Shown: one piece after another, positions 55,418 to 63,645 of the stretch
Layout of the letters: every line of letters starts with the position of its first letter
Numbering within the stretch: the first letter of the stretch is position 1
Source: Rugosimonospora sp040255525
GTDB taxonomy: Bacteria; Actinomycetota; Actinomycetes; Mycobacteriales; Micromonosporaceae
Reading direction: 5' to 3'
DNA: 64,000 nt
NCBI GenBank assembly: GCA_040255525.1
Contig: JBDZVD010000016.1
Location: 1 to 64,000, forward strand
Program-made: the position numbers and the translations under genes
The notes under the pieces: model-generated
What the model saw: the letters and a program-made list of their open reading frames with translations, nothing else
What the model was told of the DNA's origin: nothing
The model's database searches: none

Positions 55418-55572
55418 GTCATACCTACCGTGCGTTTTCCCTCACATAGCGCTTTCAACACGCCTGCTTTGTCCCTAGCCTCAAGGGCCTGACCCCACAT
55501 AACGTGGACATTCATTGCAGCGTGCTGCCGCATGCTCACGCAGCCGCACGGAACGCTGGACGGGAAGGACCC

Positions 55573-57051
55573 ATGGGCAAGGATGTGTCCCTCTCCAGGT
55601 TCACGCGTGAGGACCGCGTGCGGTTCCGCTACAAGGTGCGCCAGTGCCTTGATGTCTTCGCCCTAATGCTCAACGACTTCCGGTTCGACGCGGACCGGCC
55701 GATGACCGGGCTGGAGCTGGAACTCAATCTCATCGACAAGGACGGCGCACCGGCCATGCGCAACGCCGAGGTGCTCGCAGACCTGGGCGACCCCTCATTC
55801 CAGACGGAACTCGGGCAGTTCAACCTGGAAATCAACGGCGAACCGCGGCTGCTCGCCGGCCCCGGATTCGACCAGTACGAGAACGAGCTGGCCAGCCGGC
55901 TGGCCCGGGCGGAGGACCAGGCGGCCAAGGCGGACGCGCGGGTGATCCTGATCGGCATCCTGCCGACGATCACGCAACGCCACGCGGTGCTCGACAACAT
56001 GTCCACCGACTCCCGCTACCGGCTGCTGAACGAGCAGCTCGCCAGCGCCCGGGGCGAGTCCTTCGTGCTCGACATCCAGGGTGCGGAGCACCTGCAACTG
56101 ATCACGGACTCCATCGCACCCGAGGCCGCGTGTACCAGCGCCCAGTTCCACCTGCAGGTGGCACCCGACGCCTTCGCCAGCTACTGGAACGCGTCGCAGG
56201 CGGTCGCCGCGGTGCAACTGGCCGTCGGCGCGAACTCGCCGTTTCTGTTCGGCAAGAGGCTCTGGGCGGAGACCCGGATCGCGCTGTTCGAGCAGGCTAC
56301 CGACACCCGCCCGGAGGAGCTGAAGACCCAGGGAGTGCGCCCCCGGGTGTGGTTCGGCGAGCGCTGGATCACCTCGATCTTCGACCTGTTCGAGGAGAAC
56401 GTCCGCTACTTCCCGGCTCTGCTACCGATCCTCGACGACGAGGATCCGGTCGAGGTGCTGCACTCCGGTGGCGTACCCCACCTGTCCGAGCTGCGGCTGC
56501 ACAACGGCACGATCTACCGGTGGAACCGGCCGGTCTACGACATCATGAACGGCCGCGCGCACCTGCGCGTGGAAAACCGCGTGCTGCCGGCCGGGCCGAC
56601 CGTACTGGACCTGTTGGCCAACGCCGCGCTGTACTTCGGGCTGGTCCGGGCACTGGCCGAGGCCGACCGTCCACTGTGGGAGGAGCTGACCTTCGGGCGA
56701 GCCGAGGAGAACTTCCACGCGGCCGCCCGGGACGGGCTGTCCGCCGAGTTGTTCTGGCCGCGGCTCGGCGCGCTGCCGGCCACCACACTCGTACTGGACA
56801 CCCTGTTGCCACTGGCGCACGAGGGGCTGGACCGGTTCGGCGTACCGTCGTGCATCCGCGACCGGCTGCTCGGCATCGTCGAGGCCAGGTGCCTCACCGG
56901 CATCAACGGGGCATCCTGGCAAACCTCCACTGTGGAGCACCTGGAACGGGACCGGGGGCTGGACCGGCCCGCCGCGCTACGGGAGATGCTCCGCCGGTAC
57001 GCCGAGTTGTTCGCCGGCAACGCGCCGGTGCACACCTGGCCTCTGGATTGA
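55573..57051 (+). CDS. glutamate-cysteine ligase family protein (GCS2-like)
   Basis: A 492-residue protein of the carboxylate-amine ligase superfamily. MTGLELELNLID (about residue 42) and ELGQFNLEINGEPRLL (about 78) match the nucleotide/metal-binding start of GCS2 proteins, and LRVENRVLPAGPTVLDLLANAALYFGLVRAL (about 335) the C-terminal part. Actinobacteria make mycothiol rather than glutathione, so the reaction is probably not classical glutathione synthesis; a gamma-glutamyl ligase role is possible. The ATG has GGGAAGGA upstream. It stands alone between a terminator and a convergent membrane-protein gene. Confidence 0.83.
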   Translation: MGKDVSLSRFTREDRVRFRYKVRQCLDVFALMLNDFRFDADRPMTGLELELNLIDKDGAPAMRNAEVLADLGDPSFQTELGQFNLEINGEPRLLAGPGFDQYENELASRLARAEDQAAKADARVILIGILPTITQRHAVLDNMSTDSRYRLLNEQLASARGESFVLDIQGAEHLQLITDSIAPEAACTSAQFHLQVAPDAFASYWNASQAVAAVQLAVGANSPFLFGKRLWAETRIALFEQATDTRPEELKTQGVRPRVWFGERWITSIFDLFEENVRYFPALLPILDDEDPVEVLHSGGVPHLSELRLHNGTIYRWNRPVYDIMNGRAHLRVENRVLPAGPTVLDLLANAALYFGLVRALAEADRPLWEELTFGRAEENFHAAARDGLSAELFWPRLGALPATTLVLDTLLPLAHEGLDRFGVPSCIRDRLLGIVEARCLTGINGASWQTSTVEHLERDRGLDRPAALREMLRRYAELFAGNAPVHTWPLD

Positions 57052-57099
57052 CGTGCCCTGCCCCGGTGGTCTCCCCGGGTCGACCCGGCGGGGTGGAGA

Positions 57100-58269
57100 T
57101 CAGCCGGGACGGTTGCTTCTGGCCGGCCCGGTTTCGGTGACCGCCGCCCGCCCGGTCGCGGGCGACTCGTCCGTGTCGTCCGGCCAGGCCGGCGACTGCC
57201 CTGCCACCGGTGGTTCGGCGGACGCGGTGACCAGGGCCGGGACGCCATCGGCCGGATAGGCCGGTGAGTAGCCGTCCGTGGCCGGGTCGCTCACCGGCTG
57301 CCCTGCCGGCTGCACCGGCAGCGTGACAGCGGCCTCGGCCGCCCGGCGCTGTTCACGGTGCGCGATCAGGCCGGACAGCAGCACCGAGCCGGCGAGCCCG
57401 GCGATCACCGCGTACGGTGCGATCAGGTACGCGGAGAGTTGCTCATCGGCCTGGACTCCGACCAGCTTCGGTGCGGCGAGGAAGTACGCCGCGGCGACCA
57501 CCAGCGGCCCGGCCGCACCGGAGACGGCCACCCCGACCCGGTTGTCGCCCCGCCGGCCGGCCGGCAGTGCCGCGACGACGCCGACGACCAGCGCGGCGCC
57601 CATCATCTGCGCCGCGCCGGGCAACGAGAAGATCTTCTCCATGAAGTACTTGCCGCCGAACCGCCACACCGCGAGTTGGGCAGATGTCTGGTCGTGCCGG
57701 CCGGCCGCGCCGTACAGCGCCGACGCCACGGCCAGCGCCCACAGCCAGGCGGTGGTGGACATGACGTTCGCCGCGACCGCTCGTGAGGCCAACGCCGCGA
57801 TCGCCACCAGCAGCCCGACAACGACGCCGACTATGGCGTAGCCACCGGCGATCGTCTGCGGGGAGAACGTGTCCGGCCGGTGTGCCGCCCGAGCCGGCAC
57901 CGCGACCAGCGGCACGGTGATCAGGCCGCCGAGCGCCGCGGTCAGCGCGATCGCCAGTCGCCACGCGGTCGTGGCGATCATGCCGGAACGCGCTGCTTCG
58001 TCCACTGTGGAACGACGCGCCGCCGGCGGAGTGGCGGTCCGGGCGGCGGAGAGCCGGTCGGCGGCGATGGCGCCGAGCACGGTCGACGTCGCCGCGATCC
58101 ACGTCGTCCAGGCGAGGCTGGCCAGCCAGGCGCCCACGCCGGTGGTGTCGGTCGCTGACGTCCAGGCGAGAATTCCGAGGCCGTAACCCAGGCCGAGCTG
58201 CGCTGCCGCACTGCCCGCGGCAACGCCGACCGCGAGTGCGACCGATCCTCCCCAGCCACGTGTGGCCAT
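57100..58269 (-). CDS. hypothetical multi-pass membrane protein
   Basis: A 389-residue membrane protein with about eight hydrophobic helices (for example LVAVGVAAGS-like start, GLITVPLVAVPARAAHR, AIVGVVVGLLVAIAALA, AAYFLAAPKLVG, PYAVIAGLAGSVLLSGLI) and a soluble, Pro/Ala-rich C-terminal tail of about 85 residues. I do not recognise a named family. The ATG at 58269 lies seven bases after TAGGCT (58282-58277), supporting a leaderless start. It is divergent from the PASTA gene across 90 bases. Confidence 0.78.
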   Translation of the reverse strand: MATRGWGGSVALAVGVAAGSAAAQLGLGYGLGILAWTSATDTTGVGAWLASLAWTTWIAATSTVLGAIAADRLSAARTATPPAARRSTVDEAARSGMIATTAWRLAIALTAALGGLITVPLVAVPARAAHRPDTFSPQTIAGGYAIVGVVVGLLVAIAALASRAVAANVMSTTAWLWALAVASALYGAAGRHDQTSAQLAVWRFGGKYFMEKIFSLPGAAQMMGAALVVGVVAALPAGRRGDNRVGVAVSGAAGPLVVAAAYFLAAPKLVGVQADEQLSAYLIAPYAVIAGLAGSVLLSGLIAHREQRRAAEAAVTLPVQPAGQPVSDPATDGYSPAYPADGVPALVTASAEPPVAGQSPAWPDDTDESPATGRAAVTETGPARSNRPG

Positions 58270-58359
58270 GCCGCGCAGCCTAACCCGAACCCGGTGAGCG
58301 AGCGAGCCCAGCGGGCGAGGTTGGCCGGCACGGCGGCGCCGGCATGATGAGATGGTTCT

Positions 58360-59322
58360 GTGGTCGATGATTCAGACCGGTCCCGACCGGACGAGCCAGG
58401 AGCCGGCGGCCGGCCGGAGGGCTCCTCCTGGCCGCCGTCGTCTGGCATGCCGGACCCGGACGGGCCAGCGGGAGCGGACCAACCCACCCCCCAGCAGCCG
58501 AGCGGGGTGTGGGGCGAGTCGACGGGACCGTGGGAACGGCCGGCCGGGCCGCGGGAGGAGTCGACGGCGCCCTGGCAGGCCGGCGGCCCGACCGGCGGTG
58601 GGCCCGGTGACGCGTTCGATCTTGGTGAGGCGCAGGATCCGTGGCTCGGCGAGGACGAGACCCGGATCCATCCGGCCTTCGCGGAGGAGATGAGGGCGCT
58701 GCCGCCCCTGGACCCGAACGCGACCTCGGTGCTGCCGCCCGCCCGCGGCGACAACGATCCGACGCAGCGATGGGCGGCACGGGCGGAGATACCGCCGGCC
58801 GGGCTCCGCGAGCCGGACCAGCAGGAGTGGGTCGAGGTCGAGGAGGCACGTGGTGGGGCATGGTGGATGCCGATCTTGATCAGCATCATCATCCTGATCC
58901 TGCTCGCTCTGCTCGGGCTGGGGCTGTGGTTGGGCTTCCGCGGTGGCCGCGGCAGTCCGGGGCCGGTGCCCAGCCCGAGCAGCACGCCGACCTCGTCCTC
59001 GCCGAGCCCGTTGCCGTCGCCCACGCCGTCGCCCACGCCATCGGCCAGCCCGTCACCGGCTCTGGTGGCCATGCCGTCGCTGCGCGGGGTGGCGGCCGAC
59101 GAGGCGCAGCAGGTGTTGAGCGGGCTGGGCTTCGTGGTCCAGGTGCAGCAGACGCCGGACAACACGCTGCCTCCGGGTACGGTGCTGGGAACGCAGCCGG
59201 ACGCCGGGGCGCAGGTACCGGTCGGAGGCACCGTGATCCTGATCGTCGCGGTGGCGCCTTCGCCGGCTCCGTCCCTGTCACCCAGCCTCGGATTGCCGTC
59301 GCCCGGCCCGTCGGCGTCCTGA
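58360..59322 (+). CDS. single-pass membrane protein with an extracellular PASTA domain
   Basis: A 320-residue protein. Residues 1-165 are a disordered, Pro/Gly/Glu-rich cytoplasmic part. One membrane helix follows at about 168-190 (WWMPILISIIILILLALLGLGLWL), then a Pro/Ser/Thr spacer (about 200-240). A PASTA domain lies at about 243-305 (MPSLRGVAADEAQQVLSGLGFVV, NTLPPGTVLGTQPDAGAQVPVGGTVILIV). PASTA domains bind peptidoglycan fragments, usually on PknB-type kinases; no kinase domain is present here. The start is a GTG; a shorter in-frame start cannot be excluded. Role unknown, presumably cell-wall sensing. Confidence 0.82.
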   Translation: MVDDSDRSRPDEPGAGGRPEGSSWPPSSGMPDPDGPAGADQPTPQQPSGVWGESTGPWERPAGPREESTAPWQAGGPTGGGPGDAFDLGEAQDPWLGEDETRIHPAFAEEMRALPPLDPNATSVLPPARGDNDPTQRWAARAEIPPAGLREPDQQEWVEVEEARGGAWWMPILISIIILILLALLGLGLWLGFRGGRGSPGPVPSPSSTPTSSSPSPLPSPTPSPTPSASPSPALVAMPSLRGVAADEAQQVLSGLGFVVQVQQTPDNTLPPGTVLGTQPDAGAQVPVGGTVILIVAVAPSPAPSLSPSLGLPSPGPSAS

Positions 59323-59329
59323 CCGCCGC

Positions 59330-59414
59330 CCGGTCAGCATCGGCGGCCGGTCATCACACAGGGCCGGTCAGCACGGGCGGCCGGTCAGCACAGGCAGCGG
59401 GTCACCACTGGCGG
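59330..59414. repeat. 17-bp tandem repeat, five units
   Basis: Five head-to-tail 17-base units (59330, 59347, 59364, 59381 and 59398 are the starts) share the consensus CCGGTCAGCACAGGCGG with one to five differences each. The array follows the PASTA gene stop by eight bases and runs into the last codons of the next minus-strand gene. There are no spacers, so it is not CRISPR. Confidence 0.8.
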
Positions 59415-60082
59415 CGCAGCCGGGCGACGACGACCAGGCCGGTGCCGGAGACGAGCAGGCTGAACAGGCCGGCGATGATGAGTAACGCGGGCAGGTAGGC
59501 GGGTGGGCCGATGGCGATCGGTGCGGAGGCCGCCCGCCACGCCGGAGCCCGGGATCCGGGCAGTGGTCCGTCGGTGGACGGCGATGGCGACAGCCACGGG
59601 CGCCCGGAGGGTTCACGATTCGCCGCTACGCCGACCCCGCCCGGGTACGACGGGCTGGGGCCGGGATCCTGCGGCCCCACGGGCCGGTCCTGTCCGGGCC
59701 GGGCCGGGACGGGCCGATCCTGGCCGGTCTGCTGTCGTCCGGGCCGGGGCGGGACGAGCCAGGACAGGCCGAGTCGGGACGGACCGGGCGAGGGCGCGCC
59801 GGGCCGGGACGGGACGGGCCACGATCCGGCCCCTGGCCGGCGCGCTGACGGTGCCGCCGATGCCGCCGGTGGCGACGTGGGTATCGCCGCCTCCGCCGGT
59901 GGCGGCGGCGCGGGCTGGATCGGGGTCGTTACGAGCAGGGGCGCCGCCGCGACGGCCGGAGGCGGCGCGAACCGCGTGCCGGTACCGCTGGCGTCCGCCG
60001 CACCAGTCAGCGCACCGGCGCTGAGCAGGGCGCCGACGATGGCGGCTAGCAGGTGGGCAGGGTCGGCATTGAGCATGGACAC
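59402..60082 (-). CDS. hypothetical secreted, Pro-rich, C-terminally anchored protein
   Basis: A predicted protein of about 226 residues. The first 30 residues look like a signal peptide (LLAAIVGALLSAGALTGAADA). The middle is a Pro/Arg/Gly-rich low-complexity part. The C-terminus has a membrane helix followed by a short Arg tail (PALLIIAGLFSLLVSGTGLVVVARLRRQ), like sorting-type or tail-anchored surface proteins but without LPXTG. The GTG at 60082 or ATG at 60076, after GGGAG, may be the start. No family is recognised. Its last codons overlap the 17-bp tandem repeat. Confidence 0.6.
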   Translation of the reverse strand: MSMLNADPAHLLAAIVGALLSAGALTGAADASGTGTRFAPPPAVAAAPLLVTTPIQPAPPPPAEAAIPTSPPAASAAPSARRPGAGSWPVPSRPGAPSPGPSRLGLSWLVPPRPGRQQTGQDRPVPARPGQDRPVGPQDPGPSPSYPGGVGVAANREPSGRPWLSPSPSTDGPLPGSRAPAWRAASAPIAIGPPAYLPALLIIAGLFSLLVSGTGLVVVARLRRQW

Positions 60083-60176
60083 CGTCTCCCGGACAAGTCG
60101 GGGGTACGGGCCACGTCAGGGGTGAACCAGCAGGTGTCTTCGATGGTATGACGATGTGTCGGATCGTGAAGCGCGT

Positions 60177-60452
60177 TTACGTTACCGAGGAGCGGACCGG
60201 ACGCCCGCTGCCGATCCGGTACCGGGGCGGCATGGGCCCGACCGGTGCCCTTTGCAGGCCGTCGAGCTGCACGAAGATGGTGCGCCGATCGACGGCCTCG
60301 CCAGCGCTGTCCAGCTCGTACCCGTCGAGCCAGCACCAGCCGTCATAGGTGGCCCAGTCATGGACCCTGATCACCCGGAAGAGCAACGGGGAGGTGAACT
60401 GAACGCTCGCCGCGCGAGTCACGCGCAGCACGTCACCAGAACGGGGCAACAT
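60177..60452 (-). CDS. small conserved hypothetical protein
   Basis: A 91-residue protein with a compact, conserved-looking core (GDVLRVTRAASVQF, LFRVIRVHDWATYDGWCWLDGYEL, FVQLDGLQ). The pattern looks beta-rich. I know similar sequences only as uncharacterised actinobacterial proteins. The ATG at 60452 has AGGAG six bases upstream; a longer frame starts 96 bases before. It lies between a surface-protein gene and the XRE/DUF397 pair, divergent from the latter. Confidence 0.7.
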   Translation of the reverse strand: MLPRSGDVLRVTRAASVQFTSPLLFRVIRVHDWATYDGWCWLDGYELDSAGEAVDRRTIFVQLDGLQRAPVGPMPPRYRIGSGRPVRSSVT

Positions 60453-60824
60453 ATAGACTCCTGTCCGGTACCAAGAGCGCCGGTGAACATGGCCACCGAA
60501 GGTCGCGTGCAATCCCCCGCAGGACAGGTGCGGTTCCGGAACGACCACGGGATCTTTCCGGCTAGCCCGGTCAACCGCGCCATAACGACAGCCTGCACCT
60601 CAACGAATGATCAATGCAAGTTGCACGGCGTGCCTTTCGCTTCTACCGTGGTGGCAGCAACGCGGTTCGATCTTTCGTGGGCCGGCTCCGGCGAACCCTG
60701 GGGTCCGTCCCCGACCGTCGTCCGCCTACCACCCATCCCTTCCTCGCCGGCTCCGGCGGGCTCACCAGGGGCCTTCGTGTCGTCGTTGCCGTCTCAAGTC
60801 CGCCGTAGCGGCGGGAGGTGAACA
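60453..60824 (+). promoter_or_regulatory. upstream region of the XRE-DUF397 pair
   Basis: No gene is evident in these 372 bases. TTGCAC (60621-60626) and TACCGT (60644-60649) lie 17 bases apart and form a plausible promoter with a leader of about 170 bases. The odd palindrome TGCAAGTTGCA (60615-60625) overlaps the -35 and is a candidate operator for the XRE protein. Confidence 0.5.
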
Positions 60825-61670
60825 GTGACTGTCCGCCGCAGCCCCACCGTACGCCGCCGCCGCCTCGGTCTTGAGCTACGCCGCCTGCGGGAAGCCTCCG
60901 GGCTGACGATCGAGGTGGTCGCCGACCGGCTGGAGTGTTCGTCCTCGAAGATCTCTCGCATCGAGACCGGCCACACCGGGGTGACCCCCAGGGATGTCCG
61001 GGACATTCTGGCCGTCTACGGCCTGGCCGGGCCGGCGGCCGACGAGTTGGTGCAGGTGGCCCGGGACGCCCGGCAGAAGGGCTGGTGGCACCTGTACGGC
61101 ACGGTGCTGACCGGCGCGTACGTGGGATTGGAGGCGGCGGCCTCGTCGATCCTCTCGTACGAGGTGCAGGTGATCCCGGGTCTCCTCCAGACCGAGACGT
61201 ACGCCCGGTTCATGCTGCACGCCGGCGGGCCGGGGCGGAGCGAGACCGAGGTCGATCGGCGGGTGCGCGTCCGGATGGCCCGTCAGTCGTTGTTGGTACA
61301 GGATGATCCGCTGGATCTCTGGGTCGTCCTGGATGAGACGATCTTTCATCGCCTGGTAGGGGGCACCGCGGTCATGCGGGAACAACTCGATCACCTGGTG
61401 CGATCGGCGGCCCGCCCGAACATCACCGTCCAGGTGCTGCCCTTCTCGGCCGGTGCCCACGTGGCGATGGAAGGATCGTTCACCATCCTCGGATACGACG
61501 AACCGGCCGACCCCGACGTCGTCTTTGCGGAAAATGCAGCTGGAGGTCTGTTCCTGGAAAAGGATGACGAGCTTCAGCGCTACCACTACATATTCGATCA
61601 CTTGCGTGCGACCGCGATGCCGCCCGAGGAGTCAGTCGCGTTCATCGCCGCACGGGTAAAGGAGCTGTGA
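60825..61670 (+). CDS. XRE family regulator with DUF5753 domain
   Basis: A 281-residue protein. Residues about 10-70 form the helix-turn-helix (LGLELRRLREASGLTIEVVADRLECSSSKISRIETGHTGVTPRDV). The rest is the DUF5753 domain seen in hundreds of actinobacterial regulators (SYEVQVIPGLLQTETYARFMLHAG, VVLDETIFHRLVGG, ITVQVLPFSAGAHVAMEGSF). The GTG has GGGAGG six bases upstream. Its stop overlaps the DUF397 gene (TGATG). Such pairs act like a regulator and a small partner in Streptomyces development and antibiotic control (for example WhiJ-like systems); the target here is unknown. Confidence 0.92.
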   Translation: MTVRRSPTVRRRRLGLELRRLREASGLTIEVVADRLECSSSKISRIETGHTGVTPRDVRDILAVYGLAGPAADELVQVARDARQKGWWHLYGTVLTGAYVGLEAAASSILSYEVQVIPGLLQTETYARFMLHAGGPGRSETEVDRRVRVRMARQSLLVQDDPLDLWVVLDETIFHRLVGGTAVMREQLDHLVRSAARPNITVQVLPFSAGAHVAMEGSFTILGYDEPADPDVVFAENAAGGLFLEKDDELQRYHYIFDHLRATAMPPEESVAFIAARVKEL

Positions 61671-61894
61671 TGGAGATCGAGACCAAGGGGCTCCGGGTCG
61701 ACCTGAGCCGTGCCGTCTGGCGCAAGAGCTCGGCCAGCGGCCCGAACTGCGACAACTGCGTCGAGGTCGCCTTCGTTGACGACGCGATCGCGGTACGCGA
61801 CTCGAAGAACCCCGACGGGCCGGCATTGATCTTCACCCAGGCTGAATGGGACGCGTTCGTCGGCGGCGCCAAGGACGGCGAATTCGACCTGTGA
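61670..61894 (+). CDS. DUF397 family protein
   Basis: A 74-residue protein with the DUF397 signature (WRKSSASGPNCDNCVEVAF, IAVRDSKNPDGPALIFTQAEWDAFV). Its ATG overlaps the last base of the XRE stop, with AAAGGAG before it, so both are made together. DUF397 proteins are usually partners that oppose the XRE/DUF5753 regulator. Confidence 0.93.
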   Translation: MEIETKGLRVDLSRAVWRKSSASGPNCDNCVEVAFVDDAIAVRDSKNPDGPALIFTQAEWDAFVGGAKDGEFDL

Positions 61895-62033
61895 CGCAGC
61901 GCAGGGGTGCCCGCACGGTCGGGCACCCCTCGTCGTTTCCGCAGGTCTTGGCGCAAACCGTCGCCCTACGCAGGCAGCCTCGTTGAACCGGGCGGCACGG
62001 CGTTCGCCGGGTCACCTCGCCGCAGGAGGCGTC

Positions 62034-62501
62034 ATGGCGGTGCAAAAACGCAGACAGAGGCAGGCGATAGGTATGCAAAACGTGTCCGAGAACCTGAACA
62101 ACGGCGCGTCGACCGGTGAGGATCGCTTCGCCGGCCAGTTGGACTATCGAGGTACCGCCCGTCGCGAACCCGGGGGCATCCCCACCTCCGGGCCGGTGGA
62201 TCTGGCTGGCGATCCAGGTCGCTCGCTCGGTTCCGTGATGGACACCCCGCTGCCCACGCAACCGACGATGTCGCTGGGTGAGCTGGACAAACTCGCCGAA
62301 CCGGTGTTCCCGCCGACGGGCTGGATGGACATCCCGTCCGGCGCGCTGGCCGACCACCCGCTGCTGCGCGGGCTGCTGCTGGAGTTGCCGCCGAAGGGCG
62401 TGATGCCCAGCGCCGCGTGGCTGGACCGCTGGTTCGAAGCCACCCGTTCGATCCTCGAACTGCTCTACGTGCAGAACGACGGGAGCGTCGGGCGCCGCTG
62501 A
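62034..62501 (+). CDS. hypothetical protein
   Basis: A 155-residue protein that I do not recognise. The first 50 residues are basic and polar (MAVQKRRQRQAIGMQNVSEN). The C-terminal 80 residues look folded and conserved (LGELDKLAEPVFPPTGWMDIPSGALADHPLLRGLLLELPPKG, AWLDRWFEATRSILELLYV). GGAGG lies five bases before the ATG. No membrane helix or signal peptide is seen. It is not clearly part of the XRE-DUF397 unit, as a 139-base gap separates them. Confidence 0.65.
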   Translation: MAVQKRRQRQAIGMQNVSENLNNGASTGEDRFAGQLDYRGTARREPGGIPTSGPVDLAGDPGRSLGSVMDTPLPTQPTMSLGELDKLAEPVFPPTGWMDIPSGALADHPLLRGLLLELPPKGVMPSAAWLDRWFEATRSILELLYVQNDGSVGRR

Positions 62502-62597
62502 GCCGCCTACTCGCGTGCGGCAGCCGGTGACGGGCGGCCGACGTGCTCCGCGCCACGCGGGCGCGACCGGTGGGACCGGATCTGGAAAGCTGGGCGG

Positions 62598-63578
62598 GTG
62601 ACCGAGTCGCCCGCGGTACCCAAGATCGAGCTCCACGTGCACCTTGAGGGCACGATCCGGCCGGCCACGCTGCTCGAGATCGCCCGGCGCAATGGGGAGC
62701 CGTTGCCGGCCGACTCGGTGGCCGGGTTGGAGAAGCTCTACGAGTTCACCAACTTCGCGCACTTCATCGATGTCTGGATCCTGACCACGAACTGCCTGCG
62801 CACCGCCGACGACTTCCGCCGGGTGGTGGTGGACTACGCCGCCGAGGCCGCCAGCTTCGGCGCGGTGTACCTGGAGGGCATCTTCTCGCCCGCCGAGCGG
62901 GTCGAGCGCGGGATCGGCTGGGACGAGATCTTCACCGGGTACTGCGAGGGTGCCGTCGAGGCGTACGAGCGCAGCGGCGTCGTCGTCCGGTTCACACCGG
63001 ACCTGCGCCGCGGGCTGGACCCGGAGATCGCCGAGGAGTCGGCCCGGGTCAGCGTCCGGTACGCGGATCGGGGCGTGGTGGGCTTCGGCCTGGGCGGCAT
63101 GGAGGCCGGTATGCCGGCCCAACCGTACCGCCGGGCGTTCGAGATCGCCCGGGACGGTGGCCTCGCGCCGGTACCGCACGCCGGCGAGGCGGCCGGGCCG
63201 GACTCGATCCGGGAGATCCTCACCTTCGATCCGGCCAGGATCCGGCACGGCATCCGGGCGGCCGAGGACCCCGACCTGCTTAAGGAGATCGTCGAGCGCG
63301 GGGTCGTGCTGGACGTCTGCCCGACCTCGAACCTGCGCACCGGCGTGGTGCCCTCCATCGAGGAGCACCCGCTGCCGGCGCTGCACGCGGCCGGAGCACT
63401 GTGCACGATCAACACCGACGACCCGGCGATGTTCGGCACCGATCTCGGCCGGGAGTACGAGATCGCGTCACGGTTGGGCCTCGATCCTGCCGAGGCGTAC
63501 GCGGCCGGGCTCGCCGGCGCGCTGTGCGACGACGCGACCCGGCAGCGCCTGGCCGGGCCGCCGGTCCTCGGGGCCTGA
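62598..63578 (+). CDS. adenosine deaminase family protein
   Basis: A 326-residue metal-dependent deaminase. Zinc ligands are visible in ELHVHLEGT (His-x-His near residues 13-15), in PHAGE (with the catalytic Glu) and in INTDDPAMFGTDL (Asp pair near residue 275). HGIRAAED carries the catalytic His. The family includes adenosine deaminase, adenine deaminase and the aminodeoxyfutalosine deaminase of the alternative menaquinone pathway, and the sequence alone does not decide between them. The start is a GTG. It is convergent with a glycosyltransferase gene. Confidence 0.88.
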   Translation: MTESPAVPKIELHVHLEGTIRPATLLEIARRNGEPLPADSVAGLEKLYEFTNFAHFIDVWILTTNCLRTADDFRRVVVDYAAEAASFGAVYLEGIFSPAERVERGIGWDEIFTGYCEGAVEAYERSGVVVRFTPDLRRGLDPEIAEESARVSVRYADRGVVGFGLGGMEAGMPAQPYRRAFEIARDGGLAPVPHAGEAAGPDSIREILTFDPARIRHGIRAAEDPDLLKEIVERGVVLDVCPTSNLRTGVVPSIEEHPLPALHAAGALCTINTDDPAMFGTDLGREYEIASRLGLDPAEAYAAGLAGALCDDATRQRLAGPPVLGA

Positions 63579-63645
63579 GAGGGTGGGGAAAGCCCGAGAG
63601 AGTCGACGGAGACCGAGGACGCCGGGAAGGCCGATCCGGCGCTGA

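Noticed and set aside
59330..59414. Possible CRISPR array
   Set aside because: The units are contiguous 17-mers without spacers and there are no cas genes in the window.
59650..59830. GC-rich repeated CGGGCCGGGAC-like motifs in the Pro-rich surface-protein gene
   Set aside because: They reflect low-complexity Pro/Arg/Gly coding and show no fixed unit length.
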